Shown one piece after another: positions 17,699-27,038 of a stretch of DNA of 64,000 nucleotides. This stretch comes from Candidatus Galacturonatibacter soehngenii (GTDB lineage: Bacteria; Bacillota; Clostridia; Lachnospirales; Lachnospiraceae). The notes beneath the pieces are model-generated. The model was not told where the DNA came from. It ran no database searches and saw only the letters and a list, made by a program, of their open reading frames with translations. A program made the position numbers and the translations under genes. Position 1 is the first letter of the stretch. Each line of letters opens with the position of its first letter. The stretch lies in NCBI RefSeq assembly GCF_008830185.1, contig NZ_WAGX01000007.1:248001-312000 (forward strand). Direction: 5' to 3'.

Positions 17699-19045
17699 AT
17701 GAGAATAGAACTTCCTCAAAAGGTAAGTACCATTATAAATAAATTACTGCAACACGGATACGAGGCTTATGCAGTAGGCGGATGTGTCCGTGACAGTGTT
17801 CTGGGCAAAAAACCAGATGATTGGGATATAACAACAAATGCAACTCCAGATGAAATAAAAAAAATATTTTTTAGAACGATTGATACTGGCATCGCGCATG
17901 GTACAGTTACCGTTATGTTAGAGCATGAAGGCTTCGAGGTGACAACATATCGAATCGATGGAGAATATGAAGATAACAGGCACCCAAAGAGTGTTTCCTT
18001 TACTAGAAATCTAATAGAAGATTTAAAGCGGAGAGATTTCACCATTAATGCAATGGCATATAATGATACGCAAGGAATGGTAGATGAATTTAACGGAATG
18101 AGTGATTTGAAGGATAAAAGGATTCGTTGCGTTGGAAATCCAGAAGAACGTTTTGGAGAGGATGCCCTAAGAATTCTAAGAGCGGTTCGTTTTAGTGCGC
18201 AATTAAATTTTAAAATAGAAGAAGAAACAAAAAAAGCAATTCAAAAATTAGCTTCTAACTTAAAACATATCAGTGCAGAACGAATACAAGTAGAGTTGGT
18301 CAAATTGCTTGTTTCCAATCATCCAGAAAGACTAAAACAAGCTTATGAGATGGGGATTACAAAGGTAATTCTTCCAGAATTTGATTGCATGATGAATTGT
18401 GAGCAAAATAACCCTCATCACCTTTATACAGTAGGGGAACACACACTAAGAGCAGTTTCTCATATAGAAAATAACAAGGCACTTCGACTTGCAATGTTGT
18501 TTCACGATATCGCAAAGCCTGCAACTAGGACTACGGATGAACAAGGCATCGATCATTTTTATGGACATCCTAAAAAAAGTGTGGAAATGACAAAAGTAAT
18601 TTTAAAACGACTTAAATTTGATAACGAAACACGAAACAAAGTTTGTCTTTTGATTCAATATCATGATGTCGATATTGAAAATGACAAAAAATCAGTTAGA
18701 AGAATGATAAATAAAGTTTCAGAAGACAATTTTTTAGATTTGTTGAAAGTGAAAAAAGCCGATATTCTAGCTCAAAGTAATTATAAAAGAGAAGAGAAGT
18801 TATATAATGTTAATACAGTAGAAAAGTTGTTTCATGAAATTATGAAAGACAAAGAGTGCGTTTCCCTAAAGAACCTAGCAGTGAGTGGTCAAGATTTAAT
18901 TGATAATGGAATAAAACCAGGTAAACAAATGGGAATCATTCTTAATACTTTACTAAATGAAGTGATTGAAGAGCCAAAGCTTAATAACTATCCATATCTA
19001 ATATCCAGAGCATTAAAATTAAACAAAGAAGAAAATAAAGTGTGA
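17699..19045 (+). CDS. cca: CCA tRNA nucleotidyltransferase with HD domain
   Basis: 448 residues. The class II nucleotidyltransferase head has GGCVRDSVLGKKPDDWDI with its metal-binding aspartates, then RRDFTINAMAYN and the EDALRILRAVRFSAQL RNA-binding segment. A C-terminal HD domain (HTLRAVSHIENN, MLFHDIAKP) follows. The enzyme adds or repairs the 3' CCA of tRNAs. This suits the tRNA-Met in the window, which has no encoded CCA. It follows proS after 33 bases and may be co-transcribed with it. AAGGTGATAG precedes the ATG. Confidence 0.93.
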   Translation: MRIELPQKVSTIINKLLQHGYEAYAVGGCVRDSVLGKKPDDWDITTNATPDEIKKIFFRTIDTGIAHGTVTVMLEHEGFEVTTYRIDGEYEDNRHPKSVSFTRNLIEDLKRRDFTINAMAYNDTQGMVDEFNGMSDLKDKRIRCVGNPEERFGEDALRILRAVRFSAQLNFKIEEETKKAIQKLASNLKHISAERIQVELVKLLVSNHPERLKQAYEMGITKVILPEFDCMMNCEQNNPHHLYTVGEHTLRAVSHIENNKALRLAMLFHDIAKPATRTTDEQGIDHFYGHPKKSVEMTKVILKRLKFDNETRNKVCLLIQYHDVDIENDKKSVRRMINKVSEDNFLDLLKVKKADILAQSNYKREEKLYNVNTVEKLFHEIMKDKECVSLKNLAVSGQDLIDNGIKPGKQMGIILNTLLNEVIEEPKLNNYPYLISRALKLNKEENKV

Positions 19046-19064
19046 GCGTAAGCTTGCACTTTAT
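19034..19064 (+). terminator. Hairpin over the cca stop codon
   Basis: AATAAAGTG and CACTTTATT pair with an inner AGC/GCT around GTAA. The hairpin includes the stop codon and is followed by TCTTGT, so it is a modest terminator. Confidence 0.5.
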
Positions 19065-19177
19065 TCTTGTAAAAAAGCAAGGTTAACTTGTTTAAATTTT
19101 TATATAGATTCACGCATAAATCATAATTCGTTATCTAGGTTCATAAGATAGAGAAGAATATTGAATAGGGGGAATCT

Positions 19178-20173
19178 GTGGTGAGTGATAAGGAGCTTTT
19201 GATATGGGATCAATATGATATCAATGTGATTCGCACATATAAAGGTCGGCAAAGTATTATTTGTGAGACAGATAAAGGATTAAGACTTGTGAAGGAACTC
19301 GGCTTTCAAAGCCCTAAAATTGAGTTCCAAAACCGTGTTAAAAAACTACTTGAAGATTCAAAATTCTATCATATAGATTGTTTTGTGCCAAACTTAAATG
19401 AAGAACTGATAACAAGGGACAAAGATGAGTCATTATATGTCATGAAAGAATGGTACGACGGAAGAGAGATTGACGTTAGAAATAAAAGTGAGATATTACT
19501 GGCGGTAAAATTACTTGCCATGATTCACTGTAATATGGTGAATGTGGAATGTGATGTTACACAAAGCCATAGATTTGAAGATTTAAATGTTGAATTTGAA
19601 AAACATAACAAAGAATTAAAGAAAATAAGAAACTTTGTTAGAGACAAAAATAAAAAGACAGACTATGAGATATGTTTTATTAGTGTGTTTGAAATGTTTC
19701 AAGAAGACACAATTGCTGCAACGAAACGTTTAGAAAAATCTAACTACGCAAAATTGTTAGAAGATGCAATTCAAAAAAAATGTGTTTGTCATGGGGATTA
19801 CAATCATCACAATATATTAATTACGAAAAACGGTCCATTTATCACGAATTTTGATAAATGTAAAATAGGAGTTCAAGTATCAGATTTGTATAATTTTATG
19901 AGAAAAATTCTTGAAAAAAATAATTGGGATATAAACTTAGGTAAAGAAATGATTGATACCTATCATGAAATTAAAAATCTAAATTCAGATGAACTTGAAA
20001 ATCTACTAATACGTTTTATTTACCCAGAAAAATTTTGGAAAATAGCTAATCATTACTATAATTCAAATAAGGCCTGGACACCAGTAAAAAATATAGAAAA
20101 GCTTCAAATGCTTGCAGCTCAAAATAAGATAAAATGGGAATTTTTAAATACAGTCTTTACAGACTATATCTAG
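19178..20173 (+). CDS. CotS-like kinase-fold spore coat protein
   Basis: 331 residues with the aminoglycoside phosphotransferase/CotS fold. The catalytic-loop motif HGDYNHHNILI lies near residue 210, and the metal-site region is NFDKCKIG rather than a plain DFD. Similar proteins (CotS, YutH, CotI) are assembled into the spore coat, and enzymatic activity is generally unproven. Start choice: two adjacent GTG codons (19178 and 19181) follow AGGGGGAA; either may be used. A sporulation-specific promoter is expected but was not identified. Confidence 0.72.
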   Translation: MVSDKELLIWDQYDINVIRTYKGRQSIICETDKGLRLVKELGFQSPKIEFQNRVKKLLEDSKFYHIDCFVPNLNEELITRDKDESLYVMKEWYDGREIDVRNKSEILLAVKLLAMIHCNMVNVECDVTQSHRFEDLNVEFEKHNKELKKIRNFVRDKNKKTDYEICFISVFEMFQEDTIAATKRLEKSNYAKLLEDAIQKKCVCHGDYNHHNILITKNGPFITNFDKCKIGVQVSDLYNFMRKILEKNNWDINLGKEMIDTYHEIKNLNSDELENLLIRFIYPEKFWKIANHYYNSNKAWTPVKNIEKLQMLAAQNKIKWEFLNTVFTDYI

Positions 20174-20251
20174 GTATATAAGTTAACAATGTTTTTAGTT
20201 TTCTTTTACTTTGAATTAGGTTATAATAATCCTAGTTGTGTGCAGATTAAA

Positions 20252-20272
20252 AAGCGGATGTCATATCCGCTT
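20252..20272 (+). terminator. Terminator after the CotS-like gene
   Basis: AAGCGGAT and ATCCGCTT form an 8-bp stem with a 5-base loop. The following T-run is short. Confidence 0.6.
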
Positions 20273-20299
20273 TGAATTTAATACAAAAGAGGTGAGAAA

Positions 20300-21634
20300 T
20301 TGAGGAAACAAACAAAACTTTTATACATAATTACAACTATGTTACTGCTTGGTGGTTGCCAAAGAATTAATCTAAATACACAGACCAACTTAATAGAGGA
20401 GGTTAAACAAGAAGAGGTTTCTTGGGCAGAAAGATACGATAGTGAAGATACTGGCATTGTAGTTGGAATAGATGAGAAAAAACAAACAATTACAGTGAAA
20501 AAGATTGATTCTGGGGTAAAGTTAAATTTAAATTATACAGGAGCAACGAACGTTACAGACAAATATGAAAGTGTTCTAGCTATGAAGCAAATTTCAGTTG
20601 GTGAAATTGTTAATGTATATTATAACAAGGACGATTCCATTGCTAGAAAAGTTGTGATTTCTTCTGATGCTTGGGAATATACAGAGGTACTTGATTTGTC
20701 TTATGATCAAACAGAAAAAATTATATACATTGCGGGAGAAAAATACCGATATGGTGATAGTTTAACCTTGATATCAAATGAGAAAGAAGGAAATCTATTG
20801 GATTTAAGTCCGATAGACGTTGTTACCATAAAAGGCATTAACAAGAGAATCTGTTCCATTATTGTTACCAGAGGGCATGGGTATATTTCTCTTGAAAATG
20901 ATGAAACCTTTATAGATGGATGGATTGATGTGGGACAGGAAAGTGCAAGGCCAATTACAAAAGATATGATTGTTGTGGCTTCAGAAGGAAATCATAAAGT
21001 AACAGTGGCAAAAGATGGTGCAGGAGGTACCAAAAGTGTAACGGTAAGGCGTAATGAAAAAGTAGTGGTAGATGTTTCTGACTTAAAAAGTGAAACTAAA
21101 AAATCAGGAAGCATCAAATTTAACATTACACCAGAAAATGCATCACTTTATATAGATGGTGTCAAAACAGATTATAGTGAATTGGTTGTATTAGAATATG
21201 GTATTCATCGGATTCTTGTTAAGACAGACGGAAATGATGATTTTTCTCAGACAATTGTAGTAGGAAGCAGTTATTCAGAAATCGATATCAATGCTTCAAA
21301 GACTTCAAAAGCTTCTGGTTCAGGTAATCAAAGTTCCACAGGAACGAAAACAGGTTCTTCAGAAAAAAACAATTCTAATACAAATACAAATAACAATAAT
21401 ACAGGAAATGTAAATACGCAAACAAAAGTGCCAGGAACTAATCAAACGGATGTACCAAGTACCAATACAAACAATAATAATATCAATAATGGTACCAATA
21501 ACAAAGGGAATAATAACACAAACAAAACCGATACAAAAACCCAAAATGACTCAACGGATTATCTTAAGTCAGAGACAGATAATTCAATTGATGAAGTGAT
21601 AACAGGAGTTATAAAGGATATATTATCAAATTAA
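20300..21634 (+). CDS. PEGA-domain lipoprotein with Ser/Asn/Thr-rich tail
   Basis: 444 residues starting at TTG, supported by AGAGGTGAG just upstream. A type II signal peptide ends in the lipobox LLGGC (C about 20), so it is a predicted lipoprotein. The middle is beta-rich without a recognised family. A PEGA module lies at about residues 275-330 (GSIKFNITPENASLYIDG, then YGIHRILVKT). The last 110 residues are low-complexity, rich in N, T, S and G, with runs such as NTNNNN, probably a wall-spanning or flexible linker. It lies just before phosphoglucomutase with its own ribosome binding site. The role is unknown; cell-envelope sensing or structure is the best guess. Confidence 0.72.
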   Translation: MRKQTKLLYIITTMLLLGGCQRINLNTQTNLIEEVKQEEVSWAERYDSEDTGIVVGIDEKKQTITVKKIDSGVKLNLNYTGATNVTDKYESVLAMKQISVGEIVNVYYNKDDSIARKVVISSDAWEYTEVLDLSYDQTEKIIYIAGEKYRYGDSLTLISNEKEGNLLDLSPIDVVTIKGINKRICSIIVTRGHGYISLENDETFIDGWIDVGQESARPITKDMIVVASEGNHKVTVAKDGAGGTKSVTVRRNEKVVVDVSDLKSETKKSGSIKFNITPENASLYIDGVKTDYSELVVLEYGIHRILVKTDGNDDFSQTIVVGSSYSEIDINASKTSKASGSGNQSSTGTKTGSSEKNNSNTNTNNNNTGNVNTQTKVPGTNQTDVPSTNTNNNNINNGTNNKGNNNTNKTDTKTQNDSTDYLKSETDNSIDEVITGVIKDILSN

Positions 21635-21671
21635 CATATGATAGTAGTTTACATTAAGAGGAGGAATTAAA

Positions 21672-23405
21672 ATGGATTATAAGAAAAATTATGAAGAATG
21701 GTTGAACAATCCATACTTTGACGAGGAGACAAGAAAAGAGCTAGCGTTAATCAAAGAAGATGAAAATGAAATCAAAGAACGTTTTTACACGGATTTAGAG
21801 TTTGGTACCGCTGGACTTAGAGGAGTAATTGGAGCGGGAACAAACCGTATGAATATCTATGTGGTGAGAAAAACGACACAAGGTCTGGCAAACTACATTA
21901 AAAGTGTGAATGCTCAAAGTAAAGGAGTTGCCATTGCTTATGATTCACGTAGAATGTCGCCTGAATTTGCAGATGAAGCCGCTTTGTGTTTGTGTGCCAA
22001 TGGAATTAAGACCTATGTATTTGAAAGCTTAAGACCTACTCCAGAGCTTTCCTTTGCAGTTCGAACATTAGGCTGCATTGCAGGAATTAACATTACAGCA
22101 AGTCATAACCCACCAGAATATAATGGATATAAAGTATATTGGCAGGATGGAGCACAAATTACACCACCTCACGATACTGGAATCATGGCAGAAGTAAAGA
22201 AAGTAATAGATTTTAACAGCGTTAAAACCATGGACAAAAAAGAGGCAAAGGAACAAGGTCTATATACAGTTATTGGACAAGATATTGATGATGCTTACAT
22301 GGCAGAACTGAAAAAAAATGTGTTACATTTAGATAGTATCAAAGAGGCTCAAAAGGATATTAAAATTGTTTACACACCACTTCATGGAACTGGAAATATA
22401 CCTGCTAGAAGAGTGTTAGAAGAACTTGGATTTGAACATGTGTATGTAGTACCAGAACAAGAACTACCAGATGGAGAATTTCCAACGGTTAGTTATCCAA
22501 ATCCAGAAGATAAAGCTGCTTTTGAATTGGCGTTAAAGCTTGCAAAAGAAAAAGATGCAGATTTGGTACTTGCTACGGACCCTGATGCGGATCGTCTGGG
22601 TGTTTATGTAAAGGATACTAAAACAGGTGAATACATTACTCTAACAGGAAATATGTCTGGATGTCTTTTGGCAGATTATGAAATAGGACAGACCAAAGAA
22701 TTAAAAGGGCTTCCAGAAGATGGTGCATTAATTAAAACGATTGTTACTTCAAATATGGCAGATGCTATTGCAAAGCATTATAACGTTGCACTAATTGAAG
22801 TGTTGACTGGTTTTAAGTTTATAGGCCAAAAAATCTTAGGATTTGAACAGAGTAAAAAAGGCCATTATCTATTTGGATTTGAAGAAAGTTATGGCTGTTT
22901 GATTGGAACGCATGCCAGAGATAAAGATGCCATTGTTGCAACAATGGCGCTTTGTGAAGCGGCAGCTTATTATAAGACAAAAGGGATGACTTTATGGGAT
23001 GCTATGATAGCGATGTATGAAAAATATGGCTATTATAAAGATGACATTAAGTCCATTACCTTAAAAGGAATTGAAGGTCTTGAAAAAATTCAAACAATCA
23101 TGGAGGCCTTGCGCAATAAAACACCAGAAAAGATTGGAGATTACCAAGTATTATCTGCAAGAGATTATAAAAAAGATACGATAAAGAATCTAAAAACAGG
23201 CGAAATCACTCCAACAGGCCTTCCTAGTTCGAATGTATTGTATTATGATTTGACGGATGAAGCATGGCTTTGTGTGAGACCATCTGGTACAGAACCTAAA
23301 GTTAAGTTTTATTATGGCATCAAAGGAAATTCTCTAGAAGATGCAGATGCAAAATCAGAAAAGCTTGGTGAAGAAGTGTTAGCAATGATTCACGCTATGC
23401 TTTAA
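21672..23405 (+). CDS. pgcA: Alpha-phosphoglucomutase
   Basis: 577 residues, matching the large PgcA-type phosphohexomutases of Firmicutes. The phosphoserine loop is in TASHNPPEYNGYKVYW, the Mg-binding loop in DPDADRLGV, the sugar-binding loop in GFEESYGCLIGT and the phosphate-binding loop in RPSGTEPKVKFYY. It interconverts glucose 1- and 6-phosphate, feeding glycogen (glgC/glgD are in the same window) and envelope sugars. AGAGGAGGAATT lies before the ATG. Which hexose phosphates are used besides glucose is not visible. Confidence 0.92.
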   Translation: MDYKKNYEEWLNNPYFDEETRKELALIKEDENEIKERFYTDLEFGTAGLRGVIGAGTNRMNIYVVRKTTQGLANYIKSVNAQSKGVAIAYDSRRMSPEFADEAALCLCANGIKTYVFESLRPTPELSFAVRTLGCIAGINITASHNPPEYNGYKVYWQDGAQITPPHDTGIMAEVKKVIDFNSVKTMDKKEAKEQGLYTVIGQDIDDAYMAELKKNVLHLDSIKEAQKDIKIVYTPLHGTGNIPARRVLEELGFEHVYVVPEQELPDGEFPTVSYPNPEDKAAFELALKLAKEKDADLVLATDPDADRLGVYVKDTKTGEYITLTGNMSGCLLADYEIGQTKELKGLPEDGALIKTIVTSNMADAIAKHYNVALIEVLTGFKFIGQKILGFEQSKKGHYLFGFEESYGCLIGTHARDKDAIVATMALCEAAAYYKTKGMTLWDAMIAMYEKYGYYKDDIKSITLKGIEGLEKIQTIMEALRNKTPEKIGDYQVLSARDYKKDTIKNLKTGEITPTGLPSSNVLYYDLTDEAWLCVRPSGTEPKVKFYYGIKGNSLEDADAKSEKLGEEVLAMIHAML

Positions 23406-23455
23406 TGATAAGTTACGAGAAGGCGAATGTAACATAGTAACAAATAGGAGATACA

Positions 23456-24160
23456 ATGGCAAAGTATAGTTTTGATGAATTAAGACAAATCATAAAAACT
23501 CTTCGTTCGGAAAATGGTTGTCCTTGGGATAAAGAACAAACGCATGAGAGTCTAAAGCCATGTATGATGGAGGAGGCAGCAGAAGTTGCCGCCTCTATTC
23601 GTATTTATAAAGAAACAGGGGACGATACGAATTTATGTGAAGAACTTGGAGACGTACTTCTTCAAGTATTTTTACATAGTCAGATTGCAGAAGAAGAGAA
23701 TAGATTTACGATTGATGATGTCATAGACGGCATTAGTGAAAAGATGATACGCCGACATCCTCATGTATTTGGAGATACAAACGTTAAGAACTCTTTGCAA
23801 GTGATAGAACGATGGGAAGATATAAAAAAGAAAGAAAAGGAAAAGCAGACGTGGCTGACCTCACCGCTTCGCGATATTCCAATTGAATTACCTGCTTTAA
23901 CGCGAACCCAAAAAGTGCTGAAAAAAGCAGACGAGGTTTATCACATATCACAAGATTTAAAAGAAACAATTGATAACATTAGACAAAAATTAGATGAGTT
24001 AGAAGTGCAAAATATACAAGGAGATGAGAGTGATGCAAGGCGCATCGGGGGTCTTTTGCTAGACTGTGTAAATCTGGCAAAGCTTAGTAAAATACACAGC
24101 GAAGAGGCACTTGTGGACAACTTAGAACAACTTATTTCGTCAATTGAGGGCAAAAATTGA
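23456..24160 (+). CDS. mazG: Nucleoside triphosphate pyrophosphohydrolase MazG
   Basis: 234 residues. The first MazG domain has CPWDKEQTHESLKPCMMEEAAE with the metal-binding glutamates, then EELGDVLLQVFLHSQIAEE and RRHPHVFGD. The second domain is weaker, with LPALTRTQKVLKKADEV and a shortened C-terminus, so the protein is a little shorter than E. coli MazG (263). It hydrolyses (d)NTPs to monophosphates, probably for house-cleaning. ATAGGAGAT precedes the ATG. It precedes hup, as commonly found in clostridia. Confidence 0.92.
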   Translation: MAKYSFDELRQIIKTLRSENGCPWDKEQTHESLKPCMMEEAAEVAASIRIYKETGDDTNLCEELGDVLLQVFLHSQIAEEENRFTIDDVIDGISEKMIRRHPHVFGDTNVKNSLQVIERWEDIKKKEKEKQTWLTSPLRDIPIELPALTRTQKVLKKADEVYHISQDLKETIDNIRQKLDELEVQNIQGDESDARRIGGLLLDCVNLAKLSKIHSEEALVDNLEQLISSIEGKN

Positions 24161-24209
24161 AATGCACATAAAAAAAACCCATAAAAATGCTATTTCTGAT
24201 TGAAATTCC

Positions 24210-24238
24210 TTGACAAATCATTCAGAAACGTATATAAA
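24210..24238 (+). promoter_or_regulatory. Strong sigma-A promoter for hup
   Basis: TTGACA at 24210-24215 and TATAAA at 24233-24238 with a 17-base spacer, about 100 bases before the HU start. This suits a very highly expressed protein. Confidence 0.75.
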
Positions 24239-24336
24239 TAGAAAAGAAGCAAGTGGCAGGAATTACTTGTTTTTTACAAATAATTTAAAACAAAATAAAA
24301 AACATTTTAAGAAGAGAGTTAGAGGAGGAGTTTTCC

Positions 24337-24612
24337 ATGAACAAAGCAGAATTAGTTGCAGCAATCGCTGAGAAAACAGAATTATCAAAAAAGGATTCAG
24401 AAAAAGCGTTAAAAGCATTTGTTGATGTAGTAACAGAAGAATTAACAAAAGGTGAAAAAATTCAGTTAGTTGGATTCGGTACATTTGAAGTTGCTGAAAG
24501 AGCGGCTAGAGAAGGAAGAAACCCTCAGACTGGCGAAGTTATGAAGATTGCGGCTTCAAAAGCTCCTAAGTTCAAAGCAGGAAAAGCTTTAAAAGATATC
24601 ATTAACGGTTAG
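24337..24612 (+). CDS. hup: HU-type nucleoid DNA-binding protein
   Basis: 91 residues, the standard HU size. [20 protein letters not shown], the [20 protein letters not shown] beta-arm entry, and [11 protein letters not shown] at the end are diagnostic. Homodimers bind and bend DNA throughout the nucleoid. AGAGGAGG precedes the ATG, and the gene has its own strong promoter and terminator. Confidence 0.97.
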   Translation: MNKAELVAAIAEKTELSKKDSEKALKAFVDVVTEELTKGEKIQLVGFGTFEVAERAAREGRNPQTGEVMKIAASKAPKFKAGKALKDIING

Positions 24613-24618
24613 TAAGAT

Positions 24619-24656
24619 AAAAAGCTGTTGCAACTAAATGTTTGCAACAGCTTTTT
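24619..24656 (+). terminator. Terminator after hup
   Basis: AAAAGCTGTTGCAA and TTGCAACAGCTTTT form a 14-bp stem ending in a T-run. It may also serve the converging gene. Confidence 0.9.
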
Positions 24657-24708
24657 TGTATCATAGGAAAGATTCTTAAACTAACTCACTACTCTAGTAA
24701 AACTAACT

Positions 24709-25725
24709 TTAATCAATTCGGTTCCAGCGATAGTGAAATACATAATCAATTTTTTGTGCGGATTTGTTGATACAATATAATTTACCGCTGCTTTGTAGAT
24801 AAATAGAATCCTTGGTATCAATGACCACTTCCAAGTTAGCCTCAGAGGATAGATCAATTTTTTCCTGCCAGTTAATTTTATTGTGAGCTGCATCATAAAA
24901 AGTAATGTAGCACTTTGAGTTCTGGCGTTTTTGAGAAGAAAGAACATAATAATTGAAATCATCTGCCTTTGATAAAGTAATAGGGTTAATTAGATCAGAA
25001 TCTTGATACGGTTCCCCTTCGTTTAACATTTGTGTGAAATCAAATCTTGTAAATGTGTCAAATTTTTCTTTTGTAATTTCAGTTATAGATAAATCATCTG
25101 CTAGTATGGAATAATATCCGCCATCATTTCCATAAACATAGATGTTATCTTGTTGCACATAATAATCCGTAAAGCTCTTGCTCAAGATATCTGAAAGTTT
25201 TTTGTTTTTACGTTCAAGATCCTTTTGCGAATAGACTCGTTTGCCAGTCTTAATATCCAGAAAGTACAACCAGTTTTTATCAGGGTTATTCATGATAACA
25301 TAATCGTTGGTGATGCCGACTAGATAATGCCTCCAAGTCAGACGCTTGGTCCAGACTTTTTCCCCAGTGTCTGCATCTATAAGAATGAGTTCAAAATGTG
25401 AAAGCGAGGTTGAAATTCCGTTTTCTGTTCCATTTGGTATGGCTGCCCTTACCAAAGATAAAAGTTGATCCTTTTCTTCGATGTAATAAACCTTTGATTC
25501 TGTACTATAATTAATTTTTCGACCAAAGCCTCCAAAGACAATCCCGATAAAACTACTTATAAAAAAATAGAAACATAAGAAAACCAAATAGGTACGTGGC
25601 TTAGCCTTTTTTGAAATGAAAAAAATCAAAGCAAATACAAGAAAGATTACCAAAATAAGTAAGAGCATATCGTGATAGAACCACCCACTTGGCCTAAAGC
25701 TTTTATAAAAAAGTTCAAAGTGCAC
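24709..25725 (-). CDS. Membrane-anchored protein with PQQ-like beta-propeller repeats
   Basis: 338 residues, read in the opposite direction to the surrounding conserved cluster. It starts at GTG with a perfect AAGGAGG 7 bases upstream. Two membrane helices at about 18-38 and 45-66 are followed by an outward-facing domain with beta-propeller-like blades, including DADTGEKVWTKR and DIKTGKRVYSQ, the repeat form of PQQ-like proteins (structural rather than PQQ-binding). The C-terminus reads like further blades (SSGKLYCINKS). No catalytic motif is seen. Its function is unknown; binding of a ligand or partner at the surface is plausible. Confidence 0.65.
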   Translation of the reverse strand: MHFELFYKSFRPSGWFYHDMLLLILVIFLVFALIFFISKKAKPRTYLVFLCFYFFISSFIGIVFGGFGRKINYSTESKVYYIEEKDQLLSLVRAAIPNGTENGISTSLSHFELILIDADTGEKVWTKRLTWRHYLVGITNDYVIMNNPDKNWLYFLDIKTGKRVYSQKDLERKNKKLSDILSKSFTDYYVQQDNIYVYGNDGGYYSILADDLSITEITKEKFDTFTRFDFTQMLNEGEPYQDSDLINPITLSKADDFNYYVLSSQKRQNSKCYITFYDAAHNKINWQEKIDLSSEANLEVVIDTKDSIYLQSSGKLYCINKSAQKIDYVFHYRWNRID

Positions 25726-25942
25726 AAAAAACCTCCTTAAAAATATTTATTCTTTATTATAGTAACATGTAAGGAATTTGTGTCAATGAGCCATGTTACC
25801 TATATGATACGCCATAAAACAGATAATAGGAATGAAGCTTAAGTTAACCTTTAAAAAATATCAATAAGATGTTACAATAATTTAAAATGTAAAAGTACAT
25901 GATATAATATTAAAAAGACTGCAGCAAAGTGAGGAGAAGTAA

Positions 25943-26182
25943 ATGAGATTAGATAAATATTTGAAGGTATCCCGTTTGATTAAAAGAAGAACGATAGCAA
26001 ATGAGGCTTGCGATGCAGGAAGAGTATTGGTAAATGGTAAGCCAGCAAAAGCATCTGTCAATGTAAAAGAAAATGACGTGATTGAAATACAATTTGGAAC
26101 AAGGACAGTTAAGGTTCAAGTATTAGATGTGGCAGAAACGGTTCGAAAGGATGAAGCAAAAGAATTATATAAATACATTTAA
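25943..26182 (+). CDS. rqcP: S4-domain ribosome quality-control protein RqcP
   Basis: 79 residues, one S4 RNA-binding domain: MRLDKYLKVSRLIKRRTIAN, then AGRVLVNGKPAKAS. This is the YabO/HslR family. In Bacillus, RqcP works with RqcH on stalled large ribosomal subunits to add C-terminal alanine tails. Its place next to yabP-yabQ-divIC matches Bacillus gene order. GTGAGGAGAAG lies before the ATG. Confidence 0.9.
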   Translation: MRLDKYLKVSRLIKRRTIANEACDAGRVLVNGKPAKASVNVKENDVIEIQFGTRTVKVQVLDVAETVRKDEAKELYKYI

Positions 26183-26313
26183 AATACATTAAGGTATAAA
26201 ATGTCCCCCCTTATAATATAATTTATAAAGTACTTGCCAGGTAGCGAAAAACATTACAGTAGTCACCTTGCTAAAAAGGAAATTCTTATAAATTTGTATA
26301 AGGGGGATATTTT

Positions 26314-26598
26314 ATGGAAGATAAGCCAATGCAAAAAGCTCATAAACTTACTCTAAACAATAGAAGGACAGGTATTATTAATGGTGTATCTGATGTTTTG
26401 TCTTTTGACATTTCAGAAATTTTATTAGAGACCGATCAGGGAATGCTTATGATAAAAGGAAATGACCTTCATGTGAATCGACTTACCTTAGAGAAAGGAG
26501 AAGTAGAAATCGAGGGAAGAATCGATAGTCTTACATACTCTGAAATAGCAGGCTATAATAAGCAAGGAGAATCTTTCTTAGGTAGACTGTTTAAGTAG
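26314..26598 (+). CDS. yabP: Spore cortex/coat assembly protein YabP
   Basis: 94 residues with the YabP fold: HKLTLNNRRTGIINGVSDVLSF, read in two parts, then EGRIDSLTYS. In Bacillus yabP is a sigma-E gene of the mother cell needed for cortex formation. It is followed after 7 bases by yab[10 protein letters not shown] precedes the ATG. A sigma-E promoter is expected in the 130 bases upstream, but I could not assign one with confidence. Confidence 0.88.
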   Translation: MEDKPMQKAHKLTLNNRRTGIINGVSDVLSFDISEILLETDQGMLMIKGNDLHVNRLTLEKGEVEIEGRIDSLTYSEIAGYNKQGESFLGRLFK

Positions 26599-26605
26599 GT
26601 ATAAT

Positions 26606-27034
26606 ATGAGCCAAAATATAATAAATGAAATATATTTCTTTGGATGCTGTGTTCTTACTGGTATCGCTGTTATATCTATGTATGATGTTTTAAGAATATT
26701 TAGAAGGGTTGTAAAGCATGGGGTATTTGCTGTAGGTATAGAAGATTTTATTTATTGGGTAGGTAGTAGCTTCTTTGTATTTCATATCATATACATTCGA
26801 AACGATGGAATCATAAGGGGATTTGCGATACTAGCGATTATATTAGGAATGTTAATCTATAATGTGACCATTAGTCATGTATTGGTCAAATACATATCAA
26901 TGGTGATTAACAAAATAATTGATATTGTCACAGCTCCCATAAAGTGGATATTAAAAAAATGTTCAAAGATATTGAAAAAATGTTATAAAACTGTTAAAAT
27001 TATGCTAACTAAGCAAAAAAAGGAAAGCAGGTGA
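26606..27034 (+). CDS. yabQ: Sporulation membrane protein YabQ
   Basis: 142 residues. Three to four membrane helices lie in the first 105 residues (starting with FFGCCVLTGIAVISMYDVLR, the family start), followed by a basic lysine-rich tail. YabQ lies in the outer forespore membrane and is needed for cortex synthesis in Bacillus. It sits directly between yabP and divIC, 7 and 4 bases away, so it belongs to one operon with them. Confidence 0.85.
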   Translation: MSQNIINEIYFFGCCVLTGIAVISMYDVLRIFRRVVKHGVFAVGIEDFIYWVGSSFFVFHIIYIRNDGIIRGFAILAIILGMLIYNVTISHVLVKYISMVINKIIDIVTAPIKWILKKCSKILKKCYKTVKIMLTKQKKESR

Positions 27035-27038
27035 ATGT

